Positions 48,683 to 56,821 of a DNA stretch of 64,000 bases are shown in pieces. Numbering within the stretch: the stretch's first letter is position 1; each line of letters opens with the position of its first letter. The DNA is from a bacterium (lineage in GTDB: Bacteria; Bacillota; Bacilli; Lactobacillales; Streptococcaceae), in assembly GCA_905221205.1 (NCBI GenBank), contig CAJNCG010000001.1, forward strand, positions 310,001-374,000, written 5' to 3'. The translations under genes and the position numbers were made by a program. The notes under the pieces are model-generated. The model was not told the origin of the DNA. It worked only from the letters and a program-made list of their open reading frames with translations, and ran no database searches.

Positions 48683-49123
48683 CTAAAGTGGGTAGACCTT
48701 GCGAAATTCTTCTAAAACAACCTTGGTGTCAGGTGTAAAAGTTAGTCCTGCCTCCCTCATCCACTCGGTGAAACAGTCTTCATGAACCTGGCGCCAATAT
48801 GCTAAAGATTTGTCTCCCTCACCTTCCTTAAAGGCATGGTCCGCAGAAACTTGATGAAAGGGTTTAACAGAAACCTTGGTAATTTCGACAATGCAGACAG
48901 CCTGATTTTGACTATCTAAAATGACATCAAAGGTTCCTTCTTGCGGAAGGGGTTCGTCTTCTAGTGCGTAGAGTTCGTAAGCTGATGCTGTTGCAGTCTT
49001 TTCGCCTCTTAGAACCAAGTCTGCCAAGTGATCTGCTTCCACTCCAAAAGCCCAGGCATCTATCTCATCTCCGATAGAAGGATTGATTTGCTTGTAGGCA
49101 TTCCACATTTCTTGAGGTATCAT
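48683..49123 (-). CDS. ASCH domain protein
   Basis: The 146-residue protein matches the ASCH domain by AWAFGVEADHLADLVLRGEKTATASAYELY and the C-terminal HEDCFTEWMREAGLTF. ASCH domains share a PUA-like fold and are thought to bind RNA or hydrolyse modified nucleosides (for example N4-acetylcytidine amidohydrolase YqfB). Its start overlaps the end of the PEP-barrel gene by four bases (ATGA), so it is coupled. It is the last gene of a five-gene operon. Confidence 0.88.
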   Translation of the reverse strand: MIPQEMWNAYKQINPSIGDEIDAWAFGVEADHLADLVLRGEKTATASAYELYALEDEPLPQEGTFDVILDSQNQAVCIVEITKVSVKPFHQVSADHAFKEGEGDKSLAYWRQVHEDCFTEWMREAGLTFTPDTKVVLEEFRKVYPL

Positions 49124-49968
49124 GGGTTGCTCCTTTGTAATTTTTTACTTACTTCTTTTACACGTTTGAGGTAGTCTGGATGGTCAATCTCTAAATCAAA
49201 AATCTCTGGAATAGAACTATAGTGGATAATGCACTTGATACCAATCAGATTCATTTTTTGTATGAACGAAGCATTCAGATAACCTGCCACAGCAAAGTCT
49301 ATCTTTTTCGTCCTTGCTTTATCCTGCATCTGTCTCAGCATATCTAACATTATTGGACTTTCCATATCATGCCATTGACTATTTCTCACAGTCGCAAAAA
49401 CAAAAGAAGTCAAATCATTCATTCCAACTACAATTTTTGAAATGCCCGTTTCCAGTATCCTGTCCAAGTCAAAATACGCTGACGGTAATTCAATCATTGT
49501 GCCAATTTTTCCAGTGAAACCATGCTCACGTAATACTGTAATAGCTTGCTTTAACTGCTCAGCATCATTGACAAAAGGAAAAATAACAGACAGATTTGGA
49601 TTGGTTTGATAAACTTCTGTAACGACATTTGCCTCAGCCTGAAATTCATCCGGACACGCCAGTAAACGCCTGGTCCCTCTATAACCAAACAAAGGATGAC
49701 GTTCGTCAAAATGCTGTTTAGTTCCCTCTAAACAATTGGCTTCTGTATTCGTTAATTCAGAAAAACGATACCAGACCTCCTCATCTGAGTACAAGGAACA
49801 AATAGTGTCTAGATAATCTTTTACAAATTGCTGACAATTTGGTAACAGGATGTTTTGATTGAGCTCTCTCAACAAGTATTCGCCTCTAATCATACCTATG
49901 TGATGCAATAACTGAGGATAAATTTTTTCAACAATTTTTTCGCCACTCAGAGCCAGTTGATTTCTCAT
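49120..49968 (-). CDS. Stand-alone PEP-utilising enzyme C-terminal (TIM barrel) domain protein
   Basis: The protein (282 residues from the ATG at 49968; ATGATG, first ATG at 49971) resembles only the C-terminal barrel of PEP synthase, PPDK and enzyme I. Counting from the first Met, the PEP-binding residues can be matched: Arg69 (VWYRFSEL), Arg98 (PLFGYRGTRR), Glu161 (GTMIELPSA), Asn185-Asp186 (VGMNDLTSF) and Arg196. The catalytic Cys of the GICG/GMCG motif is Ala229 (AVAG). The phosphohistidine and ATP-binding domains are absent. It overlaps the Nudix gene by about 40 bp, with GGAAGGTGA before the start, and overlaps the ASCH gene. Function unknown. Confidence 0.82.
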   Translation of the reverse strand: MRNQLALSGEKIVEKIYPQLLHHIGMIRGEYLLRELNQNILLPNCQQFVKDYLDTICSLYSDEEVWYRFSELTNTEANCLEGTKQHFDERHPLFGYRGTRRLLACPDEFQAEANVVTEVYQTNPNLSVIFPFVNDAEQLKQAITVLREHGFTGKIGTMIELPSAYFDLDRILETGISKIVVGMNDLTSFVFATVRNSQWHDMESPIMLDMLRQMQDKARTKKIDFAVAGYLNASFIQKMNLIGIKCIIHYSSIPEIFDLEIDHPDYLKRVKEVSKKLQRSNP

Positions 49969-50446
49969 CATTCACCTTCCAATTCATGTAAGAAGTCTTG
50001 TCCAGTTCTGGAAATCCTAATAATTCAGACTTAACCTTCAAGACTAATGGTGATGCATTTTCTTCTGTGATTTCTTGAATTGCCTTCCAAACATATCCAA
50101 GAGAATCATTCACACCATCAGAGACAGTTTCAGAAATCGTAACTTGAGGTGCCTTCTCATTCATTTCAACATCATACAAAGCCATGACATGGTGAACCAT
50201 AAAATTTGTTAACTCTTCCCTGACGAAAACATCGTAGATTCGAGGATTAGAGTAGCTTCTAACAGTAAATCCCGTCTCTTCCATAACTTCTCTAATCAGA
50301 GTTTCCGTCAGTCCTTCACCAAGTTGCTGACTGCCACCAGGAAGGTCTAACCTATTTTTGTAGGGACCTGCTGTTTTTTGAATACAAAGAAGGTAACCAT
50401 GTTTATAGCAAACACCATAGACTCCAAAGTGATTTTTGATTTCCAT
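49928..50446 (-). CDS. Nudix hydrolase
   Basis: The 172-residue protein has a complete Nudix box (GGSQQLGEGLTETLIREV followed by MEETGF) and so should cleave a nucleoside-diphosphate-linked substrate. It is distinct from the Nudix protein encoded at 32011-32463. It lies 10 bp after the SDR gene, and its 3' end overlaps the PEP-barrel gene in another frame, pointing to a tightly coupled operon. The substrate is unknown. Confidence 0.9.
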   Translation of the reverse strand: MEIKNHFGVYGVCYKHGYLLCIQKTAGPYKNRLDLPGGSQQLGEGLTETLIREVMEETGFTVRSYSNPRIYDVFVREELTNFMVHHVMALYDVEMNEKAPQVTISETVSDGVNDSLGYVWKAIQEITEENASPLVLKVKSELLGFPELDKTSYMNWKVNDEKSTGSEWRKNC

Positions 50447-50456
50447 CCAACTACTC

Positions 50457-51155
50457 CTACTTCAGAGACCAACCACCATCTATTGTCAAAATTTGTCCCT
50501 GCATGGCAGATGCCTTTCCACTTGCTAAGAAAAGGCTGATTTCTGCTATTTCCTCTGGCTCAATCCAGCGCTTGATTGGGGTTTCACTAGCCACCCAGTC
50601 AGCCAATCCACCTGGCTCAAAGTCTGCAGCGGTCATAGCTGTCTTGACGGCTCCTGGAGCGATACCAAAGACCTGAATCCCAGCTTCCGCATAGTCTAAA
50701 GCCAACTGCTTGGTAAAGCCAGCTAGGGCGTGCTTCGAAGAAGTATAGGCATGTCCACCGCCTCCAGCTAGGCTAGAAGCTATGGAGCACATATTAATGA
50801 TGGCACCCTTTTTATTTTCCAGCATTTGTGTCAAATAATAGCGAGTCAACTCAACAGGAGTCACATAGTTGATTTCAAAAATCTCTTGAATTTCCTGGGC
50901 TGATTGCTCCAAAAGTGGTTTATAATCATCCAAAACTCCAGCAGTATTGCACAAAACATCAACCTGAGGACACCAGTCAAAAATAGGCTCCAAGTCCAAG
51001 GTCAAATCTCTCTGTAAAAAGTGGAAATCACCCTGTAAAAGTGGATTTTCACCTTGGTCAACTCCATAAACTTGATAGCCATTCTCTAAAAAGAGGCAAG
51101 CTTGAGCTAATCCGATACCTGAGCTCACCCCTGTAATGAGTACACGTCTAGTCAT
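50457..51155 (-). CDS. Short-chain dehydrogenase/reductase
   Basis: The 232-residue SDR has the cofactor motif TGVSSGIG, the NTAG motif (LCNTAGVLDD), Ser and YTSSKHA (Tyr-X3-Lys catalytic pair) and the IAPGAVKTAM motif. The Asp-like context (YGVDQGENP) hints at NAD rather than NADP. The substrate is unknown. It overlaps the DUF2829 gene by 8 bp and is followed by the Nudix gene. Confidence 0.92.
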   Translation of the reverse strand: MTRRVLITGVSSGIGLAQACLFLENGYQVYGVDQGENPLLQGDFHFLQRDLTLDLEPIFDWCPQVDVLCNTAGVLDDYKPLLEQSAQEIQEIFEINYVTPVELTRYYLTQMLENKKGAIINMCSIASSLAGGGGHAYTSSKHALAGFTKQLALDYAEAGIQVFGIAPGAVKTAMTAADFEPGGLADWVASETPIKRWIEPEEIAEISLFLASGKASAMQGQILTIDGGWSLK

Positions 51156-51384
51156 GCACTTCTACCCAATCTGTTGCCAAAACATCACAAGGTGTTGGGC
51201 TCCACATGGAAAAACCTTCTCCTTCTCCAGACACGTTGATTAGGAAATAGGGCGTTACTTCAAGCGCAACCCCGTTTTGTTCGATAGTGTCAAAGAGTTG
51301 GACATAGTTTTCAGCCCCTCCCCAACCAGTGCGTACATATTTTTTCTTAGCCTTTAAGCCAGGCAGGATTTCTTCGAAAGTCAT
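51148..51384 (-). CDS. DUF2829 family protein (Tad2-like fold)
   Basis: The 78-residue protein matches DUF2829: MTFEEILPGLKAKKKYVRTGW at the start and SMWSPTPCDVLATDWVEV at the end with the conserved Trp residues. Phage members of this family include Tad2, which sequesters the cyclic ADP-ribose signal of Thoeris defence. A chromosomal copy at the head of a metabolic-looking operon (SDR, Nudix, PEP barrel, ASCH) may bind another nucleotide-like ligand; that is inference. A GGAGAATAAC site precedes the ATG. Confidence 0.85.
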   Translation of the reverse strand: MTFEEILPGLKAKKKYVRTGWGGAENYVQLFDTIEQNGVALEVTPYFLINVSGEGEGFSMWSPTPCDVLATDWVEVHD

Positions 51385-51425
51385 GTTATTCTCCTTTAAT
51401 TCTACATTCTTCTTTTAATTATAAC

Positions 51426-51451
51426 AAAAAACCGCTTTGCAACGGCTTTTT
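51426..51451 (-). terminator. Terminator after the PadR-associated membrane-protein gene
   Basis: AAAAGCCG / CGGTTTT around an 8-base loop, followed by T's on the minus strand. Confidence 0.75.
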
Positions 51452-51453
51452 GA

Positions 51454-52269
51454 CTATATTTCACTCCATTTTATCTTCTTAAACCCACGGAACAAGACAA
51501 AGATTCCAATAAAGAGGACAGCTAAAGGAATAATCTTCGTAAGAAAAACATTTGAAATTCCCATCCACTCATAGTAACGGAGCAGAGAGCCTACAATAAG
51601 GTGGGCAACAATCATACTGACAAAGGGACGAAAAATCGGTTCTTTCCAATTCCAAATACTGATGACCAGCGAAATCGTAAATACAGATAAACTATCCCAG
51701 GGAGCAGGAAGATAAAAGGCTCCTTCTTGTATGAAGCTTGCCATTCCTACATATCCCAGAACAACTAGCAGAACAAGAATCCCAACGACAATATAAGTAC
51801 CAATTTTCATTTTAGGAGAATCTTGGACTAAACTTCTTCGTAAAATTGTAGCCACAAGCCCAAATCCGACCAGAAAAAGAAGAAGTTGCCCTAAAAATGT
51901 GAGCAAATTGACTGTTAAGAGAGGACCTTTAGAAAAATCACCTAGTAATTGATAGTAACGTAATATCGCTAGGACGAGAATTGGCGTCAAAAGGGACTCT
52001 TTGATAGAACTACGTGGTGCTTCCTTAAGTATCTCTTTCATTATTTTTTTAGGATTCTTACCTAAATAATCCTCTGCACTCATGCCATCTCGTTCTGCTT
52101 CTGAGAAATCTAACATCATCAAATAAATCTGCTCTCTGAGATAGTCCTCATCATAGAGAAATCCAGCAAGATTAAAACTTTCCCACAGTTCCTCAAAATA
52201 CTGCTGATTCTCCTCAGAAAACTTATGCAGCAAAGCGTTTGTTTCTTCATAATACTTCATTTTCTTCAT
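51454..52269 (-). CDS. Membrane protein with DUF1129-like cytoplasmic N-terminus
   Basis: The 271-residue protein has a soluble acidic N-terminal part (about 1-85, with YLREQIYLMMLDFSEAERDGMSAEDYLGKNP resembling DUF1129/DUF1048-type modules) and six or so membrane helices after residue 90. Such proteins are often encoded next to PadR regulators, as here: it begins 3 bp after the PadR gene, behind GGAGGGTAAACC. It is likely the regulated partner of the PadR protein, possibly in envelope stress, but its activity is unknown. Confidence 0.75.
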   Translation of the reverse strand: MKKMKYYEETNALLHKFSEENQQYFEELWESFNLAGFLYDEDYLREQIYLMMLDFSEAERDGMSAEDYLGKNPKKIMKEILKEAPRSSIKESLLTPILVLAILRYYQLLGDFSKGPLLTVNLLTFLGQLLLFLVGFGLVATILRRSLVQDSPKMKIGTYIVVGILVLLVVLGYVGMASFIQEGAFYLPAPWDSLSVFTISLVISIWNWKEPIFRPFVSMIVAHLIVGSLLRYYEWMGISNVFLTKIIPLAVLFIGIFVLFRGFKKIKWSEI

Positions 52270-52272
52270 GGT

Positions 52273-52593
52273 TTACCCTCCATTCTTAATTCCTTCTACT
52301 TTTTGACTCAAATCGTCCCATTGTTGCCAAAAGACTGAGACACGCTCTTCTCCTTCTTTAGTTAACGAAAAATACTTCCGATCTGGACCATCTGGCGACG
52401 GACGCATGTCGCCTCTTATCCATTGATTTTTTTCTAACTTTTGCAACAAAGGATAAATAGTTCCTGGAACGATAGTGTCAAATCCAGCCTCTCGCAAAGT
52501 CTGAACCAACTCATAACCATACCGCTCTTTTTGACCAATCATATCCAAGACACAACCTTCAAGAACACCTTTTAATAGTTGAGTTTCTTTCAT
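52273..52593 (-). CDS. PadR family transcriptional regulator
   Basis: The 106-residue protein is a PadR-type winged-helix repressor: GYELVQTLREAGFDTIVPGTIYPLLQKLEKNQW and PDRKYFSLTKEGEERV are the family signature, with a C-terminal dimer helix. I begin it at ATG 52593 (GGGAGAAGTG before it); a GTG at 52596 is the other choice. It probably controls its own gene and the following membrane protein through the ACTAGT inverted repeats upstream. Confidence 0.9.
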   Translation of the reverse strand: MKETQLLKGVLEGCVLDMIGQKERYGYELVQTLREAGFDTIVPGTIYPLLQKLEKNQWIRGDMRPSPDGPDRKYFSLTKEGEERVSVFWQQWDDLSQKVEGIKNGG

Positions 52594-52620
52594 CACTTCT
52601 CCCTTCTATCTATTTTGTAA

Positions 52621-52670
52621 TACATACTAGTAACTTCACCTATAATATACCATTTTCACACTAGTTTGTA
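52621..52670. promoter_or_regulatory. Operator-like inverted repeat upstream of the PadR gene
   Basis: TACATACTAGT (52621-52631) and ACTAGTTTGTA (52660-52670) are inverted copies (10 of 11 identical) separated by 28 bp. The intervening DNA contains promoter-like TATAAT/TATATT hexamers. It begins 28 bp upstream of the PadR start codon, fitting autoregulation. Confidence 0.6.
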
Positions 52671-52693
52671 AAGCATAATAGTTAAAGAAAAAA

Positions 52694-52719
52694 ACAGAAC
52701 TAGCATGAACTAGTCCTGT
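52694..52719 (-). terminator. Terminator of metG
   Basis: ACAGGACTAG and CTAGTTCTGT pair around a short loop and run into seven T's on the minus strand. Confidence 0.85.
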
Positions 52720-52725
52720 CTATTT

Positions 52726-54723
52726 TTATCCAATCACACTTCCATTTGGTACAGCTGAATCAACTGTAAGAAGGGTTAATTGTCCATCATGTTCAGCTGA
52801 GAGGATCATCCCTTGGCTGACATATTTCTTCATCATTTTACGTGGTTTGAGATTGGCAACGATTTGAACTTTCTTGCCGACCAATTCTTGTTCGTTTGGA
52901 TAGTATTTTGCAATTCCTGAGAGAATTTGACGATGTTGACCATCACCAGCATCTAAGCGGAATTGGAGCAACTTATCTGAACCTTCTACTTTAGACACTT
53001 CTTTGACTTCTGCGACACGGATTTCAACCTTGTCAAAGTCTTCAAACTTGATTTCTTCCTTGTTTAGTTTGAGTTCAACTTCGTCTGGGTTCCACTCTTT
53101 TTCGACTGCTGGTTTGTTACCTTCCATTTGTTCCTTGATATAGGCGATTTCTTCTTCCATATCGAGACGTGGGAAGATTGGTGTTCCTTTGGCAACTACA
53201 GTCACATCTGCTGGGAAGTCAGCCAAGCTCAAGTTTTCAAGGCTCGCTACTTCTTCCAAGCCAAGTTGAGTCAAGACTGCACGACTGGTTTCCATCATAA
53301 ATGGCTCAATCAAGTGAGCTACAACACGCAGGCTGGCTGCCAAGTGGCTCATGACACTTGCCAATTGATCACGAAGTGCTTCATCCTTTGCCAAGACCCA
53401 TGGAGCTGTCTCGTCGATGTATTTGTTAGTACGAGAGATCAGGGTCCAGACTGCTTCAAGTGCACGTGGGTAGTCAACTGCTTCCATGTGTGTATAGTAA
53501 TCAGCGATTGATTCGGCAACTACTTGAGCAAGAGCATGGTCAAATTCTGTCACGCCTTCTACATAGGCAGGGATTTGCCCATCAAAGTACTTGTTAATCA
53601 TAGAAACCGTACGGTTGAGGAGGTTTCCAAGGTCATTGGCCAATTCATAGTTAATACGGCCAACATAGTCTTCAGGAGTGAAGGTTCCGTCTGAACCAAC
53701 TGGAAGGCTACGCATGAGGTAGTAACGAAGCGGATCTAGTCCATAACGCTCTACCAACATTTCAGGGTAAACGACATTTCCTTTAGACTTAGACATTTTG
53801 CCGTCTTTCATGACAAACCAACCATGGGCAATCAAACGATCTGGCAATTTGATATCCAACATCATAAGAAGGATTGGCCAGTAGATTGAGTGGAAACGAA
53901 GGATGTCTTTTCCTACCATGTGGAAGACTGTGCCATTCCAGAACTTGTCAAAGTTACCATGTTCGTCTTGACCGTAGCCAAGAGCTGTCGCATAGTTAAG
54001 AAGAGCATCAATCCAAACGTATACAACGTGTTTTGGATTTGATGGTACCGGAACACCCCATGTAAAGGTTGTACGAGAAACCGCCAAATCCTCTAAACCT
54101 GGCTCGATAAAGTTGCGAAGCATTTCATTCAGACGACCATCTGGAGTGATAAATTCAGGATGAGACTTGAAAAATTCGACCAAACGATCTTGGTATTTGC
54201 TGAGGCGAAGGAAGTATGATTCTTCAGATACCCATTCAACCTCGTGACCTGATGGAGCAATACCACCAGTTACATTTCCAGCTTCATCACGGAATACTTC
54301 CGCAAGCTGACTTTCTGTAAAGAATTCCTCATCTGAAACTGAATACCAACCAGAATATTCACCCAAATAGATGTCATCTTGAGCAAGCAAGCGCTCAAAG
54401 ACTTGCGCCACTACTTTTTCATGATAGTCATCAGTTGTGCGAATAAACTTATCGTATGAGATATCGAGTAATTGCCAGAGTTCTTTGACTCCAACTGCCA
54501 TCCCATCAACATAGGCTTGAGGTGTAATTCCAGCTTCTTCTGCTTTCTGCTGGATTTTCTGACCGTGCTCATCAAGACCTGTCAAATAAAAGACATCGTA
54601 GCCCATCAGGCGTTTGTAACGTGCTAGGACATCACAGGCGATGGTTGTGTAGGCAGATCCGATATGAAGTTTACCAGATGGATAGTAAATCGGCGTTGTA
54701 ATATAAAAATTCTTTTCAGACAT
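52726..54723 (-). CDS. metG: Methionyl-tRNA synthetase
   Basis: The 665-residue enzyme charges tRNA-Met. The HIGH-type motif is KLHIGSAYT and the KMSKS motif [11 protein letters not shown]. The knuckle region (about residues 125-165) lacks the CXXC zinc pairs, the zinc-free type. A C-terminal OB-fold tRNA-binding domain ([12 protein letters not shown] ... [13 protein letters not shown]) is present. The start at [15 protein letters not shown] follows GGAAAGGAAAAATT; the frame from 54765 adds 14 residues not seen in the family. Confidence 0.97.
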   Translation of the reverse strand: MSEKNFYITTPIYYPSGKLHIGSAYTTIACDVLARYKRLMGYDVFYLTGLDEHGQKIQQKAEEAGITPQAYVDGMAVGVKELWQLLDISYDKFIRTTDDYHEKVVAQVFERLLAQDDIYLGEYSGWYSVSDEEFFTESQLAEVFRDEAGNVTGGIAPSGHEVEWVSEESYFLRLSKYQDRLVEFFKSHPEFITPDGRLNEMLRNFIEPGLEDLAVSRTTFTWGVPVPSNPKHVVYVWIDALLNYATALGYGQDEHGNFDKFWNGTVFHMVGKDILRFHSIYWPILLMMLDIKLPDRLIAHGWFVMKDGKMSKSKGNVVYPEMLVERYGLDPLRYYLMRSLPVGSDGTFTPEDYVGRINYELANDLGNLLNRTVSMINKYFDGQIPAYVEGVTEFDHALAQVVAESIADYYTHMEAVDYPRALEAVWTLISRTNKYIDETAPWVLAKDEALRDQLASVMSHLAASLRVVAHLIEPFMMETSRAVLTQLGLEEVASLENLSLADFPADVTVVAKGTPIFPRLDMEEEIAYIKEQMEGNKPAVEKEWNPDEVELKLNKEEIKFEDFDKVEIRVAEVKEVSKVEGSDKLLQFRLDAGDGQHRQILSGIAKYYPNEQELVGKKVQIVANLKPRKMMKKYVSQGMILSAEHDGQLTLLTVDSAVPNGSVIG

Positions 54724-54811
54724 AATTTTTCCTTTCCAGGCAAATGAAACCTGTTTTTCTAACACTTCATTATATCACATTTTTAAGGATTTTCGATAGG
54801 GAAATCCATAC

Positions 54812-54845
54812 AAAAACAAGATAGACGAGTGTCCATCTTGTTTTT
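54812..54845 (-). terminator. Terminator of the efflux operon
   Basis: AAAAACAAGATGGAC / GTCTATCTTGTTTTT, a 15-bp stem with one mismatch and a 4-base loop, stands between the permease gene and metG. Confidence 0.85.
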
Positions 54846-54858
54846 CATCTTGATTATC

Positions 54859-56118
54859 TTATTCATAGCGAAGAGCTTCAATCGGATCTAGCTTAGAAGC
54901 TTTATTGGCTGGTAGAACACCAAAAATCATACCCACGCTAGCCGAAACTGCAAGACTAAATAGGGCAACTGGGATTGATACTCCTACTTCTATACCAGCT
55001 ATCAATCCTTGCAAGAGTATGCCAGCTATAGCGGTTAAGCCTGTCGCAATGGTTAGACCAATAACTCCACCAAGCAAGGTCAAAATCATGGATTCAATCA
55101 AAAACTGAATTAAAATATTGGCACGCGTTGCACCCAAAGCCTTACGGAGACCAATCTCACGCGTACGCTCCGTCACCGAAACCAGCATGATGTTCATAAC
55201 ACCAGTCCCTCCAACAAAAAGTGAAATTCCTGCAATGGCACTAATAATCGTAGTTATAAAACCGAACAGTTGTTGTACTTCTTGGAAGGCTGCAGTCGCA
55301 TCTGACACCTGATACTCCCCTTGCTGAAGACCAGCAATCTCGGTCAATTTTCTAGCTAATTCTGGTCCCACTGTTGGTGTCAAACTGGTATCATTGACAC
55401 GGAAGACAATATCAGAAATTTCATCCATATTGAAGTTATTGGCAAGAGAAATATTAGTCGTAATTGGAAGTCCACCAATACCAAAAGTCTTGGCAGTCTT
55501 AGCCTCATCGCTGGTATAGACACCAATGACACGATAGCTAAAGCCACCAACATCTATAACCTGATTAACAGCTTCTTGAGCAGATCCAAACAGGCTATTA
55601 GCAAGTTCTTGATCTAGTAAAATGACACTGGCCACATCTTTATAATCCTGAGCTATGAGACTTCTTCCTGCAACAATTTCATTTTCAACTGCCTTCATGT
55701 AGGTAATATTCCCACCTGTCAAGCTAGCGCGCTCCACTTTTTTATCTTTATAAGACAGGGTGGTATTTGTTGAGTTGGTTACATAGTAACTGTCCACCCC
55801 TTTGAGTTTAGCCGCCTCCCTGACCCAGGATTCTTGTGGTTTTGGTGGTTCCACAGGAACTTCCTCTTCTTTCCCAGAAACTGTCAATGCTGATTGTTTT
55901 TGGGTAAAAGAACCGTCTTTACTTTTGATAGGCGAGAAAAAGACATGGATATTCTTCTGTGACTTGGTCATATTTTTATTGACCTGACGAGACATGGAAT
56001 CTCCCAGAGCCATAATCACAACAACAGATGAAACACCAATGATAATCCCAATCATAGTGAGAAAAGAGCGCATCTTGTGAGCCATAATAGATGAAAAGGC
56101 AAATTTCAGATTCTGCAT
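54859..56118 (-). CDS. MacB-type ABC transporter permease (FtsX-like)
   Basis: The 419-residue protein has the MacB layout: one N-terminal helix (MRSFLTMIGIIIGVSSVVVIMAL), a large extracellular domain (about 45-280), and three C-terminal helices containing TERTREIGLRKALGATRANI. With the ATPase and the membrane-fusion protein encoded upstream it forms a tripartite-like efflux or peptide-export pump. In pneumococcus the equivalent locus has been linked to antimicrobial peptide and drug tolerance. It starts 1 bp after the ATPase gene. Confidence 0.92.
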   Translation of the reverse strand: MQNLKFAFSSIMAHKMRSFLTMIGIIIGVSSVVVIMALGDSMSRQVNKNMTKSQKNIHVFFSPIKSKDGSFTQKQSALTVSGKEEEVPVEPPKPQESWVREAAKLKGVDSYYVTNSTNTTLSYKDKKVERASLTGGNITYMKAVENEIVAGRSLIAQDYKDVASVILLDQELANSLFGSAQEAVNQVIDVGGFSYRVIGVYTSDEAKTAKTFGIGGLPITTNISLANNFNMDEISDIVFRVNDTSLTPTVGPELARKLTEIAGLQQGEYQVSDATAAFQEVQQLFGFITTIISAIAGISLFVGGTGVMNIMLVSVTERTREIGLRKALGATRANILIQFLIESMILTLLGGVIGLTIATGLTAIAGILLQGLIAGIEVGVSIPVALFSLAVSASVGMIFGVLPANKASKLDPIEALRYE

Positions 56119-56119
56119 C

Positions 56120-56821
56120 TTAGTTTTCCTCCTTTTCTAACTGAGCACTATCAGATGAAATAACTCCATCGCGAATGACAATCTGACGTTTGGCATAAGC
56201 AGCTATTTCAGGCTCATGCGTTACCATAATAATGGTTTTTCCTTCTTTGTTCAAGTCAACCAATAGTTGCATAATTTGATTACCTGTTTTGGTATCCAAG
56301 GCTCCTGTCGGTTCGTCTGCTAGGATAATAGAAGGATTGTTTACCAAGGCACGCGCAATAGCCACACGTTGCTTTTGACCACCAGATAACTCCGAAGGTA
56401 AATGATGGCTACGCTCAGTCAACTCAACCTTTTCTAGATATTCCTCAGCTAACTTGCGACGTTTTGAAGCCGAAACTCCCGCATAAATCAAGGGCAATTC
56501 TACGTTTTGCAGAGCATTGAGTTTGGATAGAAGAAAGAACTGTTGAAAAACAAATCCAATCTCTTGATTTCGAACTTTGGCTAGTTGTTTTTCACCAAGT
56601 CCAGCCACTTCTTGGCCTTCAAGATAATACTCTCCACTGGTTGGTGTATCCAACATCCCAATGGTGTTCATGAGGGTTGACTTACCTGAACCGGATGGTC
56701 CCATGATGGCAACAAATTCACCCTCATTCACTTCTAGGTTGATATTTTTGAGAACCTGCAGCTCTTGGTCACCATTACGGTAACTTCTGCAGATATTTTT
56801 TAAACTAATTAGTTTCTTCAT
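56120..56821 (-). CDS. MacB-type ABC transporter ATP-binding protein
   Basis: The 233-residue ATPase has Walker [11 protein letters not shown]-loop FQQFFLLSKLNAL, signature LSGGQKQRVAIAR and Walker B ILADEPTGALDTKTG, the LolD/MacB-type pattern. Its start overlaps the membrane-fusion gene by 17 bp. It drives the FtsX-like permease that follows. Confidence 0.94.
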   Translation of the reverse strand: MKKLISLKNICRSYRNGDQELQVLKNINLEVNEGEFVAIMGPSGSGKSTLMNTIGMLDTPTSGEYYLEGQEVAGLGEKQLAKVRNQEIGFVFQQFFLLSKLNALQNVELPLIYAGVSASKRRKLAEEYLEKVELTERSHHLPSELSGGQKQRVAIARALVNNPSIILADEPTGALDTKTGNQIMQLLVDLNKEGKTIIMVTHEPEIAAYAKRQIVIRDGVISSDSAQLEKEEN

